Origin: Pseudomonadota bacterium
GTDB lineage: Bacteria > Pseudomonadota > Gammaproteobacteria > Steroidobacterales > Steroidobacteraceae
Direction of reading: 5' to 3'
Assembly (NCBI GenBank): GCA_016705325.1
Contig: JADIYJ010000008.1
Coordinates: forward strand, 124,001 to 188,000
Length of the DNA stretch: 64,000 nucleotides
Positions 53,011 to 60,532 of this stretch are shown piece by piece (within the stretch, counting starts at the first letter, position 1; each line of letters opens with the position of its first letter). Under the pieces are notes generated by a model that saw only the letters and a program-made list of their open reading frames with translations, had not been told where the DNA came from and did not search any database. Position numbers and translations under genes: made by a program.

Positions 53011-55198
53011 GAAATATTTGCCCGGATATGAGCCCCCTTGGCGCCTGCGGCAGGGCAGCCGGCGGCGGCACCGGAAAGCCGCGCTTGCGCATCAGTGCGG
53101 CGATGCCCGGATCGCGACCGCGGAACTGGCGGTATGCGTTCGCCGGGTCGATCGTGTTGCCCACGCCGAAGACGTTGTCACGCAGCCGCTTGGCCACGTC
53201 CTTGTCCCACGGGCCGCCCGCCTCGGTGAAGGCGTCCCAGGCGTCCGCCGTGATCGTGTCCGACCACAGGTAGCTGTAGTAACCGGCCGAGTAGCTGTCG
53301 CTCGAGAACACGTGGTTGAACTGCGGCGTGCGGTGCCGCATCACGATCTCGGCGGGCATGCCGAGCGCGGCGAGCGTCTCGCGCTCGAACTTGTCCGGGT
53401 CGATCTTCTGGCCGCCCGCGAGGTGCAGCTTCATGTCGATCAGCGCGCTCGAGAGGTATTCCACCGTCTTGAAGCCCTGGTTGAACTTCTCGGCCGCATC
53501 GATCCTGGCCACCAGTTCAGCCGGGATCGGTTTGCCGGTCTGGTAGTGCAGGGCATAGCGGTCGAGGATCTCCGGCGTCGACAGCCAGTGCTCGAGCAAC
53601 TGCGATGGGAACTCGACGTAATCGCGTGCGACGGCGGTGCCCGCCACGGAGGGGTAGTTCACGTTCGAGCTCAAGCCGTGCAGCGCGTGGCCGAATTCGT
53701 GGAACAGCGTCTTCGCGTCTTCCCAGCTGATCAGCACCGGCTCGCCGGGCTTGCCCTTCACGAAGTTCGAGTTGTTGGAGACGATCGTCTTGATGTCGCC
53801 GTCGAACTTCTCCTGGGTGCGGTACGCGTTCATCCACGCACCCGAACGCTTGCCCTTGCGCGCGTAGGGATCGAAATACCAGAGTCCCACCAGCTCGCCC
53901 TTCGGGTTCGTCACTTCCCAGACGCGCACGTCGGGGTGGTACACCGGCACCTTGCTCGCGTCGACCGGCTTGAAGTTGAAGCCGAACAGTTCCTTCGCCG
54001 TGTGGAACATGCCTTCGCGCAGGTTCTCGAGCTGCAGGTACGGCTTCACCTCGTTCTCGTCGAGGTCGTACCGCTCCTTGCGGACCTTCTCGGCGTAGTA
54101 GCGGTAGTCCCACGGCTCGATCCTGATGCCCGCCTTGTCGGCGTCGGCGATCTTCTGCATGTCGGCGACTTCCTCGTGCACGCGTGCGACGGCAGGTGTC
54201 CACACGGCTTCCATCAGCTCCATGGCGCGCTCGGGCGACTTCGCCATCGCGTTCTCGAGGCGCCAGTGCGCGTGGGTCGGGAAGGCCAGCAGCTTGGCGC
54301 GCTCGGCCCGCAGCTGCAGGATCTGTGCGATCGTCGCGTTGTTGTCGGTGGCACCGCCGTTGTCGCCGCGGTTCACGAACATGCGCCAGGCCTTTTCCCG
54401 GAGCGCGCGGTTGTCCGAATAGGTCAGGAACGGCTCGATGCTCGAGCGCGTGTTGGCGATGGCCCACTTGCCCTTCTGGCCGCGGCCTTCCGCGCCCTGC
54501 GCCATGCCGTCGCGCACGCCCTGGGGCAGCCCGGCAAGATCGGACTCCTGGTCGAGGTAGATCACACCTTCGTTTTCGTCTTTGAGCACGTTCTGGCCGA
54601 AAGTGGTGAACAGCCGGGCGAGCTCCTGGTTGATCTCCGCCGTGCGCTTCTTGCCCGCCGCATCCAGCCTGGCGCCGGCACGCACGAAGTTCGTGTAGTA
54701 CACCCAGGTCAGGCGCTGCTGCTCGGGGGTGAGCCCCGACGTTTCGCGCGTCTCGTAGACCCTGGCGATGCGCTCGAACAGCTGCGGGTTCTGCGTGATC
54801 TGGTCGCTGAACGCAGCCAGCTTCGGCGCCATCTCGCGTTCGACGGCCTGCACGGCCTCGTCGTTCAGCGTCGAGCTGTAGACGCCGTAGACGGTGGCGA
54901 CGCGATCGAGCGTGCGACCGCTGCGCTCCATCGCTGCGATCGTGTTCTCGAAGGTCGGCGCGGCCGGGTCGTTCGCGATCCGGTCGATCTCGGCGAGCTG
55001 CTGCGCCATGCCGGTTTCGAGTCCCGGCTTCAGGTCGCCCACCTTGACCTGGTCGAACGGCGGCACGCCGCCGTACGGGCCGACCCAGGGCGCAAGCAAT
55101 GGGGATACGGCGTCGGCGGTGGGCTTCATGTCGGCAGCGTTGGTCATGGCGGTCGTGAGCAGCGCAAAGGCGCCAGCGGTGGCCAGCAGGGTCTTCAT
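52757..55198 (-). CDS. M3 family oligopeptidase (peptidyl-dipeptidase Dcp-like), secreted, stop codon displaced
   Basis: Zinc metallopeptidase with a signal peptide (MKTLLATAGAFALLTTAMTN) at 55198. HEFGH (His500, Glu501, His504) binds zinc, and the third ligand region is ERYDLDENEVKPYLQLENLR to FNFKPVD. The family ends at ALMRKRGFPV, which corresponds to about 53065. As read, the frame continues another about 100 codons through the antisense of the S9 gene to a stop at 52757, giving 813 aa. M3 enzymes remove C-terminal dipeptides. It is convergent with the S9 gene; neither has its own stop at the junction. Confidence 0.88.
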   Translation of the reverse strand: MKTLLATAGAFALLTTAMTNAADMKPTADAVSPLLAPWVGPYGGVPPFDQVKVGDLKPGLETGMAQQLAEIDRIANDPAAPTFENTIAAMERSGRTLDRVATVYGVYSSTLNDEAVQAVEREMAPKLAAFSDQITQNPQLFERIARVYETRETSGLTPEQQRLTWVYYTNFVRAGARLDAAGKKRTAEINQELARLFTTFGQNVLKDENEGVIYLDQESDLAGLPQGVRDGMAQGAEGRGQKGKWAIANTRSSIEPFLTYSDNRALREKAWRMFVNRGDNGGATDNNATIAQILQLRAERAKLLAFPTHAHWRLENAMAKSPERAMELMEAVWTPAVARVHEEVADMQKIADADKAGIRIEPWDYRYYAEKVRKERYDLDENEVKPYLQLENLREGMFHTAKELFGFNFKPVDASKVPVYHPDVRVWEVTNPKGELVGLWYFDPYARKGKRSGAWMNAYRTQEKFDGDIKTIVSNNSNFVKGKPGEPVLISWEDAKTLFHEFGHALHGLSSNVNYPSVAGTAVARDYVEFPSQLLEHWLSTPEILDRYALHYQTGKPIPAELVARIDAAEKFNQGFKTVEYLSSALIDMKLHLAGGQKIDPDKFERETLAALGMPAEIVMRHRTPQFNHVFSSDSYSAGYYSYLWSDTITADAWDAFTEAGGPWDKDVAKRLRDNVFGVGNTIDPANAYRQFRGRDPGIAALMRKRGFPVPPPAALPQAPRGLISGQIFPTKPGLVEHECVLLRHLVQMLEPARLAAVAGLHVDAHHQQPVVRLETPQLRDPLRGFVVLHLAVPETRRDVQRRILLRSHVVVR
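52990..53010. repeat. Perfect 21-bp inverted repeat at the S9/M3 junction
   Basis: CGACCAAGCC, a central G, then GGCTTGGTCG: 10-bp arms, followed by AAATATTT. It stands exactly where both convergent genes should end. It could be a bidirectional terminator or a fold-back junction created by deletion. Confidence 0.6.
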
Positions 55199-55316
55199 AG
55201 ACGCGTCGGTCCTCGAGAAGTGGGGGTCGTGCCGGGCACGGGCCGACAAGGTTACCTGACGGGAGTGGCGGCCCCAACCCGGGCCGGCGGTCGTTTCACC
55301 GCAAACCGGGCACGGT

Positions 55317-55688
55317 TCAGCGCGCAGCACGCTCGGCTGCGGTTTTCGCCGGCAACCGGAAATAGGCTCGCAGCACCGGGTGCTGGAACGCGACAGCCGC
55401 GAGCGCCGTAAACAGGGCGACCGACCCCAGGATCGCGACCAGCCGTAGGTAGGGTTCATCGTGACGCAGGCGCAGTTGCGCGAGGCCCACGGTGGTCAGG
55501 ATCCACTCAATCACCGCTACCGTGAGGACCACCTGCAGCGTCCACGAGGCCCAGGGCCGCGGCACGGCCAGCAGGCCCACCAGCAGGATGACAAGCGCCG
55601 CCAGCGGCATCAGGCCGGCATGGACGAGATGAGCGGCAAGCAGGAGGAGGGCCAGCAGCGGCAGCATGAGCAGGGCGGCGACACGCAT
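55317..55688 (-). CDS. Small four-helix membrane protein
   Basis: 123-aa membrane protein with about four hydrophobic segments (MLPLLALLLLAAHLVHAGLM, LAALVILLVGLLAVP, LQVVLTVAVIEWILTTVGLA, LGSVALFTALAAVAFQ) and a basic C-terminus. Not assigned to a family. Start MRVAALLMLP at 55688, overlapping no gene; the DUF1840 gene ends 10 bp upstream on the same strand, so co-transcription is likely. Confidence 0.7.
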   Translation of the reverse strand: MRVAALLMLPLLALLLLAAHLVHAGLMPLAALVILLVGLLAVPRPWASWTLQVVLTVAVIEWILTTVGLAQLRLRHDEPYLRLVAILGSVALFTALAAVAFQHPVLRAYFRLPAKTAAERAAR

Positions 55689-55698
55689 GCGGCGGGCC

Positions 55699-56034
55699 TC
55701 AGGCCTTTTCCCAAAACATGTCGGATTGCTGCTTGATCGCCGTGTCGAGCATGTCGAGCAGTGGCACGGCGCGCAGGCGGAGCTTGATGGGCCGCTCGCG
55801 CGGCTCCTCTTCGTCTTCCCAGGCGCCTCCCGACTCCTTGACCGGGGGTGGTGGCGACACCTGGTCGCCCTGCAGTTCCAGGCCAGTCCGCAGTTTCGCC
55901 AGGAATCCCGGCAGCTCTGCCGCCAGCACGGCGCTCGGCACCGTGCCCGAGTGACCCCCCAGCCTGATGAGCACCACGGCCGGTTCACCCTGCATCAGCA
56001 GCTGGCCGAACCTGGTCGAAAACCTGACGAGCAT
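55699..56034 (-). CDS. DUF1840 domain-containing protein
   Basis: 111-aa cytoplasmic protein with the DUF1840 layout: MLVRFSTRFGQLLMQGEPAV, a charged, proline-rich linker, then RLRAVPLLDMLDTAIKQQSD at the C-terminus with MFWEKA at the end. Family function unknown. It is divergent from the cyclophilin gene with a 118-bp gap. Confidence 0.85.
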   Translation of the reverse strand: MLVRFSTRFGQLLMQGEPAVVLIRLGGHSGTVPSAVLAAELPGFLAKLRTGLELQGDQVSPPPPVKESGGAWEDEEEPRERPIKLRLRAVPLLDMLDTAIKQQSDMFWEKA

Positions 56035-56152
56035 GAATGCAATTTCCTTTCGAGGATTGGCAGGGAAGCGAGGCCCCGAGCGTGTTGAAAGCATAGCCTG
56101 CCTGCGGAATTCTCTGCTTGATTCGTCCCCCGCACCCTGTAGATTTTGAGCC

Positions 56153-57091
56153 ATGAATCCAGCGGCAGCGGCCATGATCAAGGCTTCGCGCGGCGCCATT
56201 GCCGTGGCGATCGTGCTGGCTGCGGCCCGGACCCTGGCAGCCGAGCCGGCGGCTCCCGCACCGGGTTCGCCGCCGCGCACGATGGGTGAAGTCCTGGCGG
56301 CCACGACGCCTGCCGACTGGCGCGCCCTTGACCCCGAGAACACGCTCTACCTGCAGCTGCCGCAGGGCCGGGTGGTGATCGAACTCGCGCCGGCCTTTGC
56401 ACCCCAGCACGCGGACAATCTGCGCCAGCTTGCGCGCGGGAATTACTTCGACGGCCTTGCCATCGTCCGCTCCCAGGACAATTTCGTCGTGCAGTGGGGC
56501 GACCCGGACGGTAAGCGCAGCCTGGGCAACGCCAAGACCAAACTGCCGCCGGAATTCACGGTCAAGGTGACCCCTGCGCTGCCCTTTGAGCCGCTGCGGG
56601 ACCGTGACGGTTACGCCCCTGAGGTCGGATTCAGCCAGGGCTTCCCCGTCGGGCGCGACCCCGCCACGGGCGAAGCATGGCTCGCCCATTGTTACGGGAT
56701 GGTGGGTGCCGGCCGCGGCAACGAGGCCGACAGCGGCAGCGGCGCGGAATTGTACGTGGTCACGGGCCACGCTCCGCGCCAGCTCGACCGGAACATTGCG
56801 CTGGTGGGGCGAGTCGTAAAAGGCATGGAACTCCTGGCCACGCAGCCGCGCGGATCCGGTCCGATGGGTTTCTACGACAAGGCCGAACAGTACGTGCCGA
56901 TCACGAGTGTTCGTGTCGCGGCAGACGTGCCGGCGGCCGAGCGCGAAAACCTCGAAATCCTGCGCACCGACACCGAACGCTTTCGCCAGCTGGTCGAGGC
57001 GCGACGCAACCGTCGCGACGACTGGTACCTCGTTCCGGCCGGTTACATCGATCTCTGCAACGTACCGATCGTCGCGCGGCCGCGGCCTTAG
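56153..57091 (+). CDS. Exported cyclophilin-type peptidyl-prolyl isomerase
   Basis: 312-aa protein with a signal peptide ending at TLAAEP. NTLYLQLPQGRVVIELAPAF, FAPQHADNLRQLARGNYFDG and FVVQWGDPDG are the cyclophilin start, followed by a domain with GSGAELYVVTGHAP and LVGRVVKGMELLATQPRG. Catalyses proline isomerisation in periplasmic folding. The C-terminal about 70 residues are extra. Its ATG follows a TTTTGAGCC stretch without strong Shine-Dalgarno. FadD is 36 bp downstream on the same strand. Confidence 0.85.
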   Translation: MNPAAAAMIKASRGAIAVAIVLAAARTLAAEPAAPAPGSPPRTMGEVLAATTPADWRALDPENTLYLQLPQGRVVIELAPAFAPQHADNLRQLARGNYFDGLAIVRSQDNFVVQWGDPDGKRSLGNAKTKLPPEFTVKVTPALPFEPLRDRDGYAPEVGFSQGFPVGRDPATGEAWLAHCYGMVGAGRGNEADSGSGAELYVVTGHAPRQLDRNIALVGRVVKGMELLATQPRGSGPMGFYDKAEQYVPITSVRVAADVPAAERENLEILRTDTERFRQLVEARRNRRDDWYLVPAGYIDLCNVPIVARPRP

Positions 57092-57127
57092 CCGCGCCGA
57101 CGATCGGCAGCTTCGGGGGAAGCAGTC

Positions 57128-58837
57128 ATGGAAAGATTCTGGCTCAAGCACTATCCGCCCGGCGTCCCGCACGACGTCGACCTCACGCAGTACTCCTCGC
57201 TGGTCGACCTGATCGACAAGAGTTTCCGCGAGCACGCCTCGCGCAACGCCTACGCGTACATGGACCGGTTCTTCACCTTCGGCGAAATCGACCGTTACTC
57301 CGCGGCCTTCGCGTCCTGGTTGCAGTCGCAGGGACTCGCCAATGGCGCGCGCGTCGCGATCATGATGCCGAACGTGGTGCAGTACCCGATCGCACTGGCG
57401 GGTGTGCTGCGCGCCGGCCATGTCGTCGTCAACGTCAACCCGCTGTACACGCCGCGCGAGCTGGAGCACCAGCTCAAGGACTCCGGTGCCGAAGCGATCG
57501 TGATCCTCGAGAATTTCGCCGCCACGCTGCAGCAGGTGATTGCGCGCACGGCGGTCAAGCAGGTCATCATTGCGTCCCTCGGCGAAATGCTTGGGTTCCC
57601 GAAGGGCGCGATCGTCAATTTCGCGGTGCGTCGCCTGAAGAAGATGGTGCCCGGGTATTCGCTGCCGGGGCACGTCAGGTTCACCGAGGCGCTCGATGCC
57701 GGCGCGCGCCGCAAGCTCGAGCCCGTCGCCGCCACGCAGCGGGACATCGCTTTCCTGCAATACACGGGCGGGACCACCGGTGTGTCGAAAGGCGCGGCCC
57801 TCACGCACGGCAACCTCGTCGCCAACGTGCTGCAGATGGAAGCCTGGATCGTGCCCGCGCTGCAGGACACTTCGCGCGGACCGGTGCCCAGCCAGTTCGT
57901 CTACATCTGCGCGCTGCCGCTGTATCACGTGTTCGCGCTGGTGGTGAACTGCCTCTTCGGCATGCGCATCGGCACGCTCAACGTGCTGATCCCCAACCCG
58001 CGGGACATCGCAGGCTTCGTCAAGGAACTGGGCAAGTACAAGTTCAACGTGCTGCCGGGCGTCAACACGCTCTACAACGCGCTGCTCCAGAACGAGGAAT
58101 TCCGCAAGCTCGATTTTTCGAGCCTGCGCGTCGCGAATGGCGGCGGCATGGCGGTGCAGAAGGCGACCAGCGAGAAGTGGCTGGCGCTCACCGGCGTGCC
58201 GATCATCGAGGGCTACGGCCTCTCGGAGACGTCGCCGGTCGCCACCTGCAATCCGATCCTCAACCGTGAATACAACGGCACGATCGGCCTGCCGTTCCCG
58301 AACACCGAGATCCAGATTCTCGACGATGCGGGACAGGTCGTGCCACTCGGCCAGCCGGGCGAGATCGCGATTCGCGGCCCGCAGGTGATGGCGGGCTACT
58401 GGAACCGTCCGGACGAGACCGCGAAGGTGATGACCCCCGACGGGTTCTTCAAGTCGGGCGACATCGGCATCATGGACGAGCGCGGTTACATCAGGATCGT
58501 GGACCGCAAGAAGGACATGATCCTGGTGTCGGGTTTCAACGTGTACCCGAACGAGATCGAGCAGGTGATCACGACGCATCCCGGCGTCGTGGAGTGCGCC
58601 GCGATCGGGGTGCCCGACGAGCGGTCCGGCGAGGCGGTCAAGGTGTTCGTCGTGCGCAAGGATCCCGCGCTCACCGTCGAGCAGCTGATGGAGTTCTGCA
58701 AGGAGAACTTCACCGGCTACAAGAAGCCGAAATACATCGAGTTCCGCGACGAGCTGCCGAAGAGCAACGTCGGCAAGATCCTGCGGCGCGAGCTGCGGGA
58801 TGCTGCCGTTGCCGCCGGCCAGACGCGTAGCGCCTGA
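57128..58837 (+). CDS. fadD: Long-chain fatty acid-CoA ligase
   Basis: 569-aa AMP-forming ligase that activates fatty acids to acyl-CoA at the inner membrane. YTGGTTGVSKGAALTHGNLV is the AMP-binding P-loop, GYGLSETSPV the A5 motif, FFKSGDIGIMDERGYIRIVD the A7/A8 core with hinge, and a C-terminal KNVGK-type lysine region (LPKSNVGKILRRELR). FADD-like length and order. Ribosome-binding site GGGGGAA before the ATG. It supplies acyl-CoA for the beta-oxidation enzymes encoded around. Confidence 0.93.
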   Translation: MERFWLKHYPPGVPHDVDLTQYSSLVDLIDKSFREHASRNAYAYMDRFFTFGEIDRYSAAFASWLQSQGLANGARVAIMMPNVVQYPIALAGVLRAGHVVVNVNPLYTPRELEHQLKDSGAEAIVILENFAATLQQVIARTAVKQVIIASLGEMLGFPKGAIVNFAVRRLKKMVPGYSLPGHVRFTEALDAGARRKLEPVAATQRDIAFLQYTGGTTGVSKGAALTHGNLVANVLQMEAWIVPALQDTSRGPVPSQFVYICALPLYHVFALVVNCLFGMRIGTLNVLIPNPRDIAGFVKELGKYKFNVLPGVNTLYNALLQNEEFRKLDFSSLRVANGGGMAVQKATSEKWLALTGVPIIEGYGLSETSPVATCNPILNREYNGTIGLPFPNTEIQILDDAGQVVPLGQPGEIAIRGPQVMAGYWNRPDETAKVMTPDGFFKSGDIGIMDERGYIRIVDRKKDMILVSGFNVYPNEIEQVITTHPGVVECAAIGVPDERSGEAVKVFVVRKDPALTVEQLMEFCKENFTGYKKPKYIEFRDELPKSNVGKILRRELRDAAVAAGQTRSA

Positions 58838-58847
58838 GGGCGGCAAC

Positions 58848-58859
58848 GAAGGGGTTAGG
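58848..58859 (+). repeat. Left arm of 12-bp inverted repeat flanking BrnTA
   Basis: GAAGGGGTTAGG occurs here and as its reverse complement at 59542-59553. The two copies bracket the brnT-brnA module. Confidence 0.5.
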
Positions 58860-58882
58860 GGATAGGGGTTTGGGGTTTAGGG
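58851..58882 (+). other. G-quadruplex-forming motif after fadD
   Basis: Four runs of GGGG spaced by three bases each (TTA, ATA, TTT), then GGG, on the + strand 14 bp after the fadD stop. A stable intramolecular quadruplex is expected from the pattern. It could affect fadD mRNA ends or mark a repeat remnant. Confidence 0.55.
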
Positions 58883-58958
58883 TTAGTCGGAGCTAAGCAG
58901 CCAACTTCGATCAACAACACCGTGAATCATTCGCGCAGTTTGCTGCGTCGGGATCAAT

Positions 58959-59192
58959 TCATTTGTCGGACGAAGCTTGCTCGAGGCGCTCCGCGAGCCA
59001 GACTTTGATGATTGACTGGCGCGTGACGCCGAGGCGACCTGCTTCCCTGTCAAGCGACTCAATCATCCAAGCCGGGAAATCGACATTGACCCGCTTCTGT
59101 TCCTGCAGGGGCCTGCGTGCCTTGGAGAGATCCAGGGCGGCGGTGACGTTCTTGCCGCTATCGAAGTCGGCATCAAATTTCTTAGCCTTCAT
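58959..59192 (-). CDS. brnA: BrnA-family antitoxin (CopG-like ribbon-helix-helix)
   Basis: 77-aa DNA-binding antitoxin. The C-terminal half carries a ribbon-helix-helix: RVNVDFPAWMIESLDREAGR and LGVTRQSIIKVWLAERLEQ, typical of BrnA. The N-terminal part binds the toxin. It overlaps the end of brnT by 11 bp and is translated with it. It probably represses the operon by binding the palindrome over the brnT start. Confidence 0.85.
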   Translation of the reverse strand: MKAKKFDADFDSGKNVTAALDLSKARRPLQEQKRVNVDFPAWMIESLDREAGRLGVTRQSIIKVWLAERLEQASSDK

Positions 59193-59439
59193 AAAGGGCC
59201 ACCTCTTCAGGACGAGACCGGCGAACCGAGATGATCCGGATGTTCACGCTGCGGTACGTGATGACAGCCGACCAGTGCTTCGTACCAATGCGCCCAATTG
59301 CAAGGTATCGCGGCTCATCAACGGTCATGGCCGGAATCTCAATCAGGCAAGGATCATTCCAGAGTTCTTGAGCTTGGTCGAAGTCGATACCGTGCTTGTT
59401 TGCATTGGCACGACTCTTCAGCTCGTCGAACTCGAACAT
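59182..59439 (-). CDS. brnT: BrnT-family toxin (RelE-like ribonuclease)
   Basis: 85-aa type II toxin. FEFDELKSRANANKHGIDFD and the IRIISVRRSRPEEVALYE C-terminus are the BrnT signature. It inhibits translation by cleaving RNA and is neutralised by BrnA. Its ATG lies inside an operator-like palindrome and there is no ribosome-binding site, so a leaderless message is possible. The module stands alone between fadD and an enoyl-CoA hydratase. Confidence 0.85.
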   Translation of the reverse strand: MFEFDELKSRANANKHGIDFDQAQELWNDPCLIEIPAMTVDEPRYLAIGRIGTKHWSAVITYRSVNIRIISVRRSRPEEVALYEG

Positions 59440-59458
59440 GGTATAAAAAATATACCAT
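59438..59458. promoter_or_regulatory. Palindrome over the brnT start codon
   Basis: ATGGTATA and TATACCAT, separated by AAAAA, form a perfect inverted repeat whose first arm includes the brnT ATG (minus strand). The AT-rich core includes a -10-like TATATT. Likely promoter/operator for autoregulation by BrnA. Confidence 0.5.
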
Positions 59459-59541
59459 TATTGATCAAGGTGCAATCGCGCTGCGCAGTTGGGCGGGCGC
59501 GTCCGGACAACGAAATCCGTTCGGCGAAGGGGGCTCCAACT

Positions 59542-59553
59542 CCTAACCCCTTC
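59542..59553 (-). repeat. Right arm of 12-bp inverted repeat flanking BrnTA
   Basis: CCTAACCCCTTC on the + strand, the reverse complement of the left arm at 58848-58859. The arms are about 680 bp apart and enclose the toxin-antitoxin module. Confidence 0.5.
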
Positions 59554-59560
59554 TCGCGGT

Positions 59561-60394
59561 CTATTGCCCGCGGAACACCGGCGGTCGACGCTGCATGAAC
59601 GCCTGCATTGCCTCGCCGAGGTCCTCGGAGTGCAGAAAGGCCGCGTTCCACACCGCGACATAATCGAGATTGGCGTCCACTTCCCGGCGCGATGCAAACC
59701 CCAGCACGTGCTTCGAACCCTGCACGGCGAGCGGTGAATTTGCCGCGATGGCAGCCGCCAGTTCGTGCGCGCGCACCCTCAGTGCGGCCGGATCCGGCAG
59801 CACGTCGTTGAGCAGCTGCACCTCGCGCGCCCGCTGCGCGCTGTAGTCGCCGCCGGTGAAAATCCATTCGCGCGCGGCGCCGTCGCCGATCACGCGCGGC
59901 AATCGCTGCAGGGAGCCGACGTCGGCCACCATCGCGATGCGCGTCTCGCGCACCGAAAACGTCGCTTCCGCCGAGGCTAGCCGGATGTCGCATGCGGTGA
60001 TCAGGTCCATCCCCGCGCCGATGCACGCGCCGTGCACGGCCGCGATCACCGGTTTGTTGGTATTGGCGAAACACGAACACGTGTCCTGGTAGGCGCGGAT
60101 GTCGTCGTACAGCTGACGCCGCTTGGCGACCGCCGAGCCTTCGCCGCCCGTGAGCGAACCGCCGCCGAAACCCTGCGCGTGGTCCATCAGGTCGATGCCG
60201 GCGCAGAACGCCTTGCCCTTGCCGGCGAGCACGATCACGCGCACGTCCGGATCGGCATCGAGAGCAGCCATTGCCGTGGGAATGCTGTGCCACAGCGTGC
60301 GGTGCAGCGCATTCAGTTTTTCGGGACGGTCGAGGAACAGCGTGGCGATGCCGCCATCACGCTCGATGGCGAGGTTGGCAAAAGTCTCGGGCAT
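59561..60394 (-). CDS. Enoyl-CoA hydratase/isomerase family protein
   Basis: 277-aa crotonase-fold enzyme. FCAGIDLMDHAQGFGGGSLT is the CAGxD oxyanion block, GACIGAGMDLITACDIRLAS the second loop. IGDGAAREWIFTGGDYSAQR and the C-terminal YVAVWNAAFLHSEDLGEAMQ are typical of delta3,5-delta2,4-dienoyl-CoA isomerase-like members, so an isomerase activity is a good alternative. No partner in the same operon; the SDR gene upstream is 138 bp away across a purine-rich repeat. Confidence 0.88.
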   Translation of the reverse strand: MPETFANLAIERDGGIATLFLDRPEKLNALHRTLWHSIPTAMAALDADPDVRVIVLAGKGKAFCAGIDLMDHAQGFGGGSLTGGEGSAVAKRRQLYDDIRAYQDTCSCFANTNKPVIAAVHGACIGAGMDLITACDIRLASAEATFSVRETRIAMVADVGSLQRLPRVIGDGAAREWIFTGGDYSAQRAREVQLLNDVLPDPAALRVRAHELAAAIAANSPLAVQGSKHVLGFASRREVDANLDYVAVWNAAFLHSEDLGEAMQAFMQRRPPVFRGQ

Positions 60395-60413
60395 GGTCGG
60401 TCTACTTTGTGAG

Positions 60414-60529
60414 GCGGAGAGGGGGGAGGAAGGGGAGGAAGGGGAGGAAGGGGAGGAAGGGAGGAGGAAGGGAGGAAGGGAGGAAGGGAGGAAGGGAGGA
60501 AGGAGAGGAGGGAGGAGAGGAAGGAAGGC
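60414..60529. repeat. GGAGGAAG polypurine simple-repeat tract
   Basis: About 116 bp of almost pure A/G on the + strand built from GGAGGAAG-like units. It fills the gap between the SDR stop and the hydratase start on the minus strand. Such tracts can form triplex (H-DNA) and are prone to slippage. Confidence 0.8.
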
Positions 60530-60532
60530 GAA

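Noticed and set aside
53011..55411. Continuation of the S9 peptidase frame through the antisense of the M3 gene
   Set aside because: No homology beyond 53010; the composition becomes His/Arg/Val-rich like other antisense frames. Treated as loss of a stop rather than a true extension.
55985..58846. Open frame of 953 codons on the minus strand, opposite cyclophilin and FadD
   Set aside because: It is the antisense of two well-supported genes, a common by-product of high-GC codon bias, and has His/Arg/Asp-rich, non-globular composition.
60414..60529. Considered as a CRISPR-like or tandem gene repeat
   Set aside because: There are no regular repeat-spacer units; it is a simple polypurine repeat.
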